Of a stretch of 24,619 bases of DNA, positions 21,637 through 24,619 are shown one piece after another. Each line of letters opens with the position of its first letter. The first letter of the stretch is position 1. The translations under genes were made by a program, and so were the position numbers. The notes under the pieces are model-generated. The model made no database searches. It was not told where the DNA came from and saw only the letters and a list, made by a program, of their open reading frames with translations. Source of the stretch: a virus; the IMG/VR virus record IMGVR_UViG_3300017740_000079, positions 1 through 24,619 of that record; one strand, written 5' to 3'.

Positions 21637-21825
21637 TTAGAATCTTTCTAACATGATATTGGTATACCTTCCACGATCCAAGCCTTTTAAATATCTTTTG
21701 TAAACTTTTGTTTGTTCAGCACCTCGAAAAGAAACGGCTTTTATTGTTTCTTTAAAATAGTAGGAATGGAAAGGATTATGCTTAACACTTATTTTAAATA
21801 GTTTTTTTTCTTTTTTGTTTTTCAT
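21637..21825 (-). CDS. Small basic protein, unknown
   Basis: This 62-residue protein is very basic, with many Lys and Arg (KNKKEKKLFKISVKHN at the N-terminus), an aromatic segment HSYYFKE and a C-terminal YLKGLDRGRYTNIMLERF. The charge suggests nucleic acid binding. No family was recognised. It starts eight bases after the stop of the 200-residue gene upstream and precedes the tiny peptide and the terminator, so it is part of the same early transcript. Confidence 0.5.
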   Translation of the reverse strand: MKNKKEKKLFKISVKHNPFHSYYFKETIKAVSFRGAEQTKVYKRYLKGLDRGRYTNIMLERF

Positions 21826-21832
21826 TGTATTG

Positions 21833-22435
21833 TTATTTTAATTTGTTAATGTTAGATTGAGCCGATAACCAAATTATCGCTTGTAGCTCGTAACCTTTTA
21901 ATCCTAGCTTATTAGCTTTTTTAATTGTTAGGCTCTTAATTTGCTCGTAGGCAACTTTCCCAACTTGGGCGTTGCTAATGCTTTTAAACTGCCTTAAACA
22001 GGCGCGCAAGTGCCAAATATCAATCGTTAAATGTTTATTAGATAGGTGAGCAATATTATTGACAAAATTGTAGGTTTTGGGACTATCTTTGTTTATTTCC
22101 TGCAATCCTTTTGCAATGTTAAAAGCCTTAAATTTATTCTTATGAAAGGTACAAACTTTTATTTGTTCGGGTTCTTTGCCGTCTTTTATTGCTTGCAATA
22201 CTTTTGTAGTATCTTTTAGGTTCTGACTCCATTTGTTGTGTGGACTTAGTGCCGATACAATAGATGCAACGATAAACGGGCTTGTGTCGTATTTATTAGC
22301 CGTATCTATGCAAAATTTATTCGCTACCTTATACCACTCTTTACCCTCTTTAATTTCTTTATTTGTTGCAAGATTAAAAAAATAATCGAGATTTTTGCTA
22401 ATCTTTTTTAGTTTATAACTACTTAGTTTCCTCAT
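21833..22435 (-). CDS. Conserved phage protein, helix-hairpin-helix glycosylase-like
   Basis: This 200-residue helical protein has motifs that I associate with a widespread phage family of unknown function (DUF7178-like, with a resemblance to HhH-GPD DNA glycosylases): VASIVSALSPHNKWSQN (56-72), KTYNFVNNI (120-128), LTIDIWHLRA (136-145) and ELQAIIWLSAQ (183-193). An Asp in a TID/H motif near a helix-hairpin-helix-like region would suit a base-excision or DNA-binding activity, but this is inference. The ATG at 22435 is preferred to a TTG six codons upstream. It overlaps the preceding gene by 17 bp, which suggests translational coupling. Confidence 0.55.
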   Translation of the reverse strand: MRKLSSYKLKKISKNLDYFFNLATNKEIKEGKEWYKVANKFCIDTANKYDTSPFIVASIVSALSPHNKWSQNLKDTTKVLQAIKDGKEPEQIKVCTFHKNKFKAFNIAKGLQEINKDSPKTYNFVNNIAHLSNKHLTIDIWHLRACLRQFKSISNAQVGKVAYEQIKSLTIKKANKLGLKGYELQAIIWLSAQSNINKLK

Positions 22436-22622
22436 CTTTAAATATTTTATCAAATTTCTCTTTATCGTTACAACTTAAATAATCTTTTAGTTGCTCGATA
22501 GTTTCAGCTTTATTAACGCATTCGTTGTGTATTGTGTAAAATTTTAACGGGGTTCTTATTGCTTTTGATTTTAATACGCTCAGGGGGTTGATATATCCCC
22601 CTCCTGAATTTAAATTTTCCAT
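22419..22622 (-). CDS. Small early protein, unknown
   Basis: This 67-residue protein starts with NSGGGYINPLSVLKSKAIRTP (with three Gly codons made from a G tract) and has a charged helical C-terminal half with two Cys (TIHNECVNKAE, YLSCNDKEK). No family was recognised. The G tract pairs with a C tract within its first 15 codons (22583-22601), so its own translation may be controlled by RNA structure. Its stop overlaps the start of the 200-residue gene by 17 bp. It lies five bases after the membrane-protein gene. Confidence 0.5.
   Translation of the reverse strand: MENLNSGGGYINPLSVLKSKAIRTPLKFYTIHNECVNKAETIEQLKDYLSCNDKEKFDKIFKDEETK
22583..22601 (-). promoter_or_regulatory. G5/C5 hairpin just inside a gene start
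   Basis: GGGGG (22583-22587) pairs with CCCCC (22597-22601) around a nine-base loop, about 20 bases after the ATG of the 67-residue gene. In such AT-rich DNA a five-pair GC stem at this place could slow initiation. Confidence 0.35.
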
Positions 22623-22626
22623 AGTT

Positions 22627-22764
22627 TTAAAAGTTTGTTTTAATTAATGCGTTAATGAATGGTAAAATGAAAATAATTGTAAAGGATAGTAACAAAATTA
22701 CGTCCGTTAAATTAACTTTTTTTGTTGGTCTGTCTAGGTGTTTGGGGTTCGTGTAAAGTTTCAT
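22627..22764 (-). CDS. 45-residue single-span membrane protein
   Basis: This short frame encodes a basic, polar N-terminus (KLYTNPKHLDRPTKKVNLTD) and one membrane span (about residues 21-41, DVILLLSFTIIFILPFINAL), ending in KTNF. The positive N-terminal half suggests that it stays in the cytoplasm. The start codon lies inside a 21-bp sequence that is repeated exactly before the 65-residue gene (22969-22989), which supports its being a real gene. No family was recognised; host membrane modification or superinfection exclusion are possible. Confidence 0.5.
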   Translation of the reverse strand: MKLYTNPKHLDRPTKKVNLTDVILLLSFTIIFILPFINALIKTNF

Positions 22765-22779
22765 AATAGTATTAAATTA
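22759..22779 (-). repeat. Leader repeat, copy 1
   Basis: A 21-bp stretch (core TAATTTAATACTATTATGA on the minus strand) covering the start codon of the 45-residue membrane protein. It is identical to 22969-22989. Confidence 0.85.
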
Positions 22780-22974
22780 AATTGATTTTTTTATATCGTC
22801 TTGTGCTATTCTTTGAATAATTTGTTGGTAATCATCAAAGTGCTTTTCTAGTTTTTGTACTCTTTCGAATACCTCCTCTAATTTTTCGAGGTCGTCCCAA
22901 TAAGCTATATTATCTTGGTGCTTTATATTTTCTAGTGTTAATTTTAGTCTTTCGCTTATTGTGTAATTTTTCAT
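22777..22974 (-). CDS. Small coiled-coil protein, unknown
   Basis: This 65-residue protein is almost entirely predicted coiled coil or long helix, with heptad-like Leu/Ile/Phe spacing (LEKLEEVFERVQKLEKHFDD, 29-48) and an acidic/basic mix. It may oligomerise or bind a host protein. No family was recognised. Its start codon is covered by the 21-bp leader repeat shared with the downstream membrane-protein gene, and a G/C-tract hairpin lies 27 bp upstream. Confidence 0.5.
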   Translation of the reverse strand: MKNYTISERLKLTLENIKHQDNIAYWDDLEKLEEVFERVQKLEKHFDDYQQIIQRIAQDDIKKSI

Positions 22975-22989
22975 AATAGTATTAAATTA
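22969..22989 (-). repeat. Leader repeat, copy 2
   Basis: Identical 21 bp to 22759-22779, covering the start codon of the 65-residue coiled-coil gene. Identity over a non-coding leader suggests duplication or a shared translation or regulatory signal. Confidence 0.85.
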
Positions 22990-23000
22990 GTTTGTTTTAA

Positions 23001-23021
23001 GGGGGGGGATATTTTCCCCCC
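23001..23021 (-). promoter_or_regulatory. G/C-tract hairpin between early genes
   Basis: A run of eight G (23001-23008) can pair with six C (23016-23021) around a seven-base loop, between the 71-residue and 65-residue genes. There is no T run next to it on the minus strand, so it is more likely an RNA-stability or processing element than a terminator. Confidence 0.45.
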
Positions 23022-23035
23022 TGTTAAATTAGTTT

Positions 23036-23251
23036 TTAGTTTATTGTAGAAAAAAATTGAACTTGTATTTTTCCATTGTGTAAACTTGAGCAAGTGTTTT
23101 TATCTTGATAAAGTAATTTTAAAAAACCACTTGTTGCATCTGTTAAATAGATTTTTTCATTGATAAAATCAACTTCAATCGTATTATTGTTTATTCCGTA
23201 TCCTTTTACTAATAATTGGATTTTCTCTAGTGTTTCGTTAAAGTTTAACAT
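23036..23251 (-). CDS. Small early protein, unknown
   Basis: This 71-residue protein has an N-terminal helix (FNETLEKIQLLVKGYG, 4-19), then alternating beta-like segments (NTIEVDFINEKIYLTDA and KIQVQFFST). A small alpha/beta fold is likely. No family was recognised. The leader consists of four tandem TTTTG/CAAAA units (plus strand 23252-23271), and a consensus TATATTTG box lies about 80 bp upstream. It is followed by a G/C hairpin and the 65-residue gene. Gene confidence rests on the clean ATG, spacing and leader composition. Confidence 0.5.
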   Translation of the reverse strand: MLNFNETLEKIQLLVKGYGINNNTIEVDFINEKIYLTDATSGFLKLLYQDKNTCSSLHNGKIQVQFFSTIN

Positions 23252-23329
23252 TTTGTTTTGTTTTGTTTTGGTTGTTATTTAGAACCATTCTAAATAAGGT
23301 GCTTGATTGATTTCTCTCTCATTGCTTGG

Positions 23330-23337
23330 CAAATATA
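23330..23337 (-). promoter_or_regulatory. TAnnTTTG -7 box upstream of the 71-residue gene
   Basis: TATATTTG on the minus strand matches the Bacteroidota -7 consensus. A TTTG lies upstream at 23352-23355, but the spacer of 14 bases is shorter than the usual 19-21. Promoter for the small-gene run to the left is likely. Confidence 0.4.
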
Positions 23338-23522
23338 TAAAAAAATTAATACAAATTTAAAAAACTTTAACTCCTTACACATTCTTTTTTAATATCCTAA
23401 CAAAAAATGATTTTTTTTTTAAAAATTTAACTTTCCAATATAAGTACACGCAAATAACAAATTTTTTTAATGTCACAAGAAAAAAAGCAAAAAGTTATTA
23501 ACAAGTTATCAACAATGCGATA

Positions 23523-23541
23523 GGGTGGGGGAGGGGGGGGG
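23523..23541 (+). other. G-rich tract with G-quadruplex potential
   Basis: Three G runs of three, five and nine residues, separated by a single T and a single A, lie in AT-rich DNA. They can supply four tracts of at least three G and so could form a G-quadruplex on the plus strand. CACCCC at 23546-23551 can alternatively pair with the first G run. Confidence 0.55.
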
Positions 23542-23578
23542 ATCGCACCCCATAAGGTAAGAATCTAAAATACCTATG

Positions 23579-23622
23579 GCAGTTTCAGGGCAGTTTCAGG
23601 GCAGTTTCAGGGCAGTTTCAGG
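23579..23622. repeat. Four tandem 11-bp repeats (iteron-like)
   Basis: The unit GCAGTTTCAGG occurs four times without mismatch, with two further bases of a fifth unit. Eleven base pairs is about one helical turn, so each unit presents the same face to a binding protein. The two DnaA-box-like sites 65 bp to the left are also spaced by 11 bp. Confidence 0.85.
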
Positions 23623-23624
23623 GC

Positions 23625-23654
23625 AAAAAAAAGGAGTAGAAATTAATCTACTCC
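23625..23654 (-). terminator. Intrinsic terminator of the 96-residue gene
   Basis: GGAGTAGA (23633-23640) and TCTACTCC (23647-23654) form a perfect 8-bp stem with a six-base loop, and on the minus strand the stem is followed by eight T. It lies 48 bp after the stop codon of the 96-residue gene and shields the iterons from transcription. Confidence 0.85.
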
Positions 23655-23701
23655 AATTCACAAAACAAATTTTCCAAACAAAATTGAAAAACAAAACAAA
23701 A

Positions 23702-23992
23702 TTAATCTCTTAATAAGAAATATCTTTTTTCATTATATCTTATATAAACTATATCATCTATGTTAAGCTGTAAAAACGACTGATTGCTTATATTAAAGAC
23801 TTCTAACGAATTATATTCGCTCTCATTATAACTTCTATCCAAACCTTGCTTAAATGCCTTTAAACCTGTCTTACAAAGTGCATCAGTTCGTTCTCCAAGT
23901 TCTTTTTCATATTGCAAAAAAAACATTTTATTGTTTAGTTTTAGCTTATGCAATAAGTATTTTAGTTTATTTCTTTTAATTATCTTATTCAT
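23702..23992 (-). CDS. Small basic early protein, unknown
   Basis: This 96-residue protein has a strongly basic N-terminal third (KIIKRNKLKYLLHKLKLNNK, 3-22), a central helical part with GERTDALCKTGLKAFKQGLD and a C-terminal beta-like end (IDDIVYIRYNEKRYFLLRD). The basic start suggests nucleic acid binding. It ends at a strong terminator next to the iterons, so a link with the origin is possible but is only positional. A long G/C-rich leader structure precedes it. No family was recognised. Confidence 0.5.
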   Translation of the reverse strand: MNKIIKRNKLKYLLHKLKLNNKMFFLQYEKELGERTDALCKTGLKAFKQGLDRSYNESEYNSLEVFNISNQSFLQLNIDDIVYIRYNEKRYFLLRD

Positions 23993-24015
23993 TGTTTATA
24001 TTATTAAGGTAGTAA

Positions 24016-24095
24016 GGGTAGGAGGATTTTGGTTTTGCTCATTACATTTTCGAGTACAATAAGAACGATTACCCCCTACCCCCCCCTAGTACCCC
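24016..24095 (-). promoter_or_regulatory. Structured, G-rich leader of the 96-residue gene
   Basis: On the minus strand GGGTAGGGGG (from 24072-24081) can pair with CCTCCTACCC (from 24016-24025), ten pairs with a single G-U, enclosing a 46-base loop. The 5' arm is also part of a G-rich stretch (runs of four, eight and five G, 24072-24095) that could form a quadruplex. The two structures exclude each other, which is the layout of a switch, though this is speculation. Confidence 0.4.
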
Positions 24096-24099
24096 TAGC

Positions 24100-24300
24100 T
24101 TATTCGCAGTATCTATCTCTTAATCTTTCATCATATTCAAATTGTTCTATCATATCAGGATATGCACTATCACATTCCGTACATACTGATACTAATTCAT
24201 CATCTATCATTGTGCTATGTTCTTCTGCACCACAACAAGATGTAACATCATCATTGTACTCAGGTGCTTCTAATTTCCATTGGTCGTAACTTCTACTCAT
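24100..24300 (-). CDS. Small zinc-ribbon-type protein
   Basis: This 66-residue protein begins SRSYDQWKLEAPEYNDD and carries the paired-cysteine motifs CCGAE (22-26) and CTEC (40-43), separated by 14 residues, which would form a four-Cys zinc ribbon. The rest is acidic. Small zinc-ribbon proteins of this style are common among early genes of Bacteroidota and other phages, and their function is largely unknown. The C-terminus is rich in Arg, Asp and Glu. The ATG at 24300 is the only good start. Confidence 0.65.
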   Translation of the reverse strand: MSRSYDQWKLEAPEYNDDVTSCCGAEEHSTMIDDELVSVCTECDSAYPDMIEQFEYDERLRDRYCE

Positions 24301-24333
24301 TGTCTTGTTTTTTTAAAATCAAATATTTAAAAA

Positions 24334-24594
24334 TTATATTATTACCTTTTCGTGTGCCTCTTTTTCTATATCTTCTATAAAATCAGCCTCTATAAAATCC
24401 CAATACAAGTCTGTAATATCAGTAGCTACAAAAATTCCGTTTTTATCCTTAGATTGCAACCAAACCTCTACTACCTCTAGTTCTCTGCTTTCTTTGTTTT
24501 CGTAAAGTTCGCATTCGTAATAATAAACATAACTCACTACCATTTGGTAATTGTCTGAATCTATAATGTAATCTCCCGTAACTTTTCTAGTCAT
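24334..24594 (-). CDS. Acidic early protein, unknown
   Basis: This 86-residue, very acidic protein contains a Tyr-rich beta-like centre (YQMVVSYVYYYECELYENKE, 16-35) and an acidic helical C-terminus (DFIEADFIEDIEKEAHEKV). Acidic small phage proteins can act as DNA mimics that block host nucleases or restriction enzymes, but nothing in the sequence proves this. It is the most upstream gene in the window, 33 bp before the zinc-ribbon gene, so it is part of a small-gene run that continues off the right edge. Confidence 0.5.
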   Translation of the reverse strand: MTRKVTGDYIIDSDNYQMVVSYVYYYECELYENKESRELEVVEVWLQSKDKNGIFVATDITDLYWDFIEADFIEDIEKEAHEKVII

Positions 24595-24619
24595 TTTTTT
24601 TGTGTTTTTATTGTTGTTA

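Larger units (their letters stand above)
23252..23701. other. Gene-free, origin-like region
   Basis: About 450 bp with no gene. From left to right on the plus strand it has a TATATTTG box for the minus strand (23330-23337), a very AT-rich stretch with long A and T tracts (about 23337-23470), two DnaA-box-like 9-mers TTATTAACA (23495-23503) and TTATCAACA (23506-23514), a G-rich tract (23523-23541), four tandem 11-bp repeats (23579-23622) and a terminator (23625-23654). AT-rich unwinding region, DnaA-type sites and iterons together are the usual parts of a replication origin, but no initiator gene is seen in the window. Confidence 0.45.

Noticed and set aside
23579-23622. CRISPR array
   Set aside because: The unit is only 11 bp and tandem, with no spacers.
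1-24619. Window ends as terminal repeats of a complete genome
   Set aside because: The sequences at the two ends do not match, and the repeated 39-bp element at 8-46 has its partner at 21062, not at the right end.

Overview
The window is a stretch of a tailed bacteriophage or prophage genome, most likely siphovirus-like and infecting a member of the Bacteroidota (Flavobacteriia-like). The DNA is AT-rich, start codons lack Shine-Dalgarno sequences and instead sit behind A-rich leaders, several intergenic sites match the Bacteroidota -7 promoter box TAnnTTTG, and the proteins (DUF5675-type, DUF6712-type connector, short zinc-ribbon proteins) resemble those common in flavobacterial phages. All credible genes lie on the minus strand, so the window reads from right (high coordinates) to left. 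No replication, integration or tRNA genes are visible, so the genome probably continues past both ends.

Right part, 24594 to about 21577: a block of very small early-type genes (45 to 200 residues): acidic, zinc-binding, coiled-coil and membrane proteins, a 200-residue conserved phage protein, and an 18-codon hydrophobic peptide. Inside this block, 23252-23701 holds no gene but looks like an origin or control region: long A/T tracts, two DnaA-box-like 9-mers 11 bp apart, a long G tract, four tandem 11-bp repeats and an intrinsic terminator. Several G/C-tract hairpins punctuate the block. A second terminator closes it at 21525-21550.

Intergenic region 21003-21576: no gene. It holds a long interrupted inverted repeat, four copies of a TTTACAC-type motif, and a promoter/operator-like element (21062-21100) that is repeated at the far left end of the window (8-46).

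Structural cluster, 21002 to 1188: small and large terminase, an unknown protein, a tail assembly chaperone pair made by a probable -1 ribosomal frameshift on nine T, a tail-terminator-like protein fused to a lectin fold, two very large tail/baseplate proteins, a second lectin-fold protein, a gp10-like tail completion protein and a 941-residue tape measure. Only then, after a small helix-turn-helix protein, come the head genes: ClpP-type protease with fused scaffold, major capsid protein, probable tail tube protein, portal and head-tail connector. This order (terminase, tail, then head with portal last) is the reverse of the usual terminase-portal-capsid-tail order. Most adjacent genes are coupled by TAATG stop-start overlaps.

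Left part, 2047 to 60: a virion appendage protein, then a presumed lysis cassette of an XhlA-like coiled-coil membrane protein, a holin-like protein, two cysteine-rich small proteins (one membrane-anchored) and a DUF5675-type protein. The noteworthy points are the inverted module order, the frameshifted chaperone, the carbohydrate-binding folds spread over three tail proteins, the duplicated 39-bp control element, and the origin-like intergenic region.
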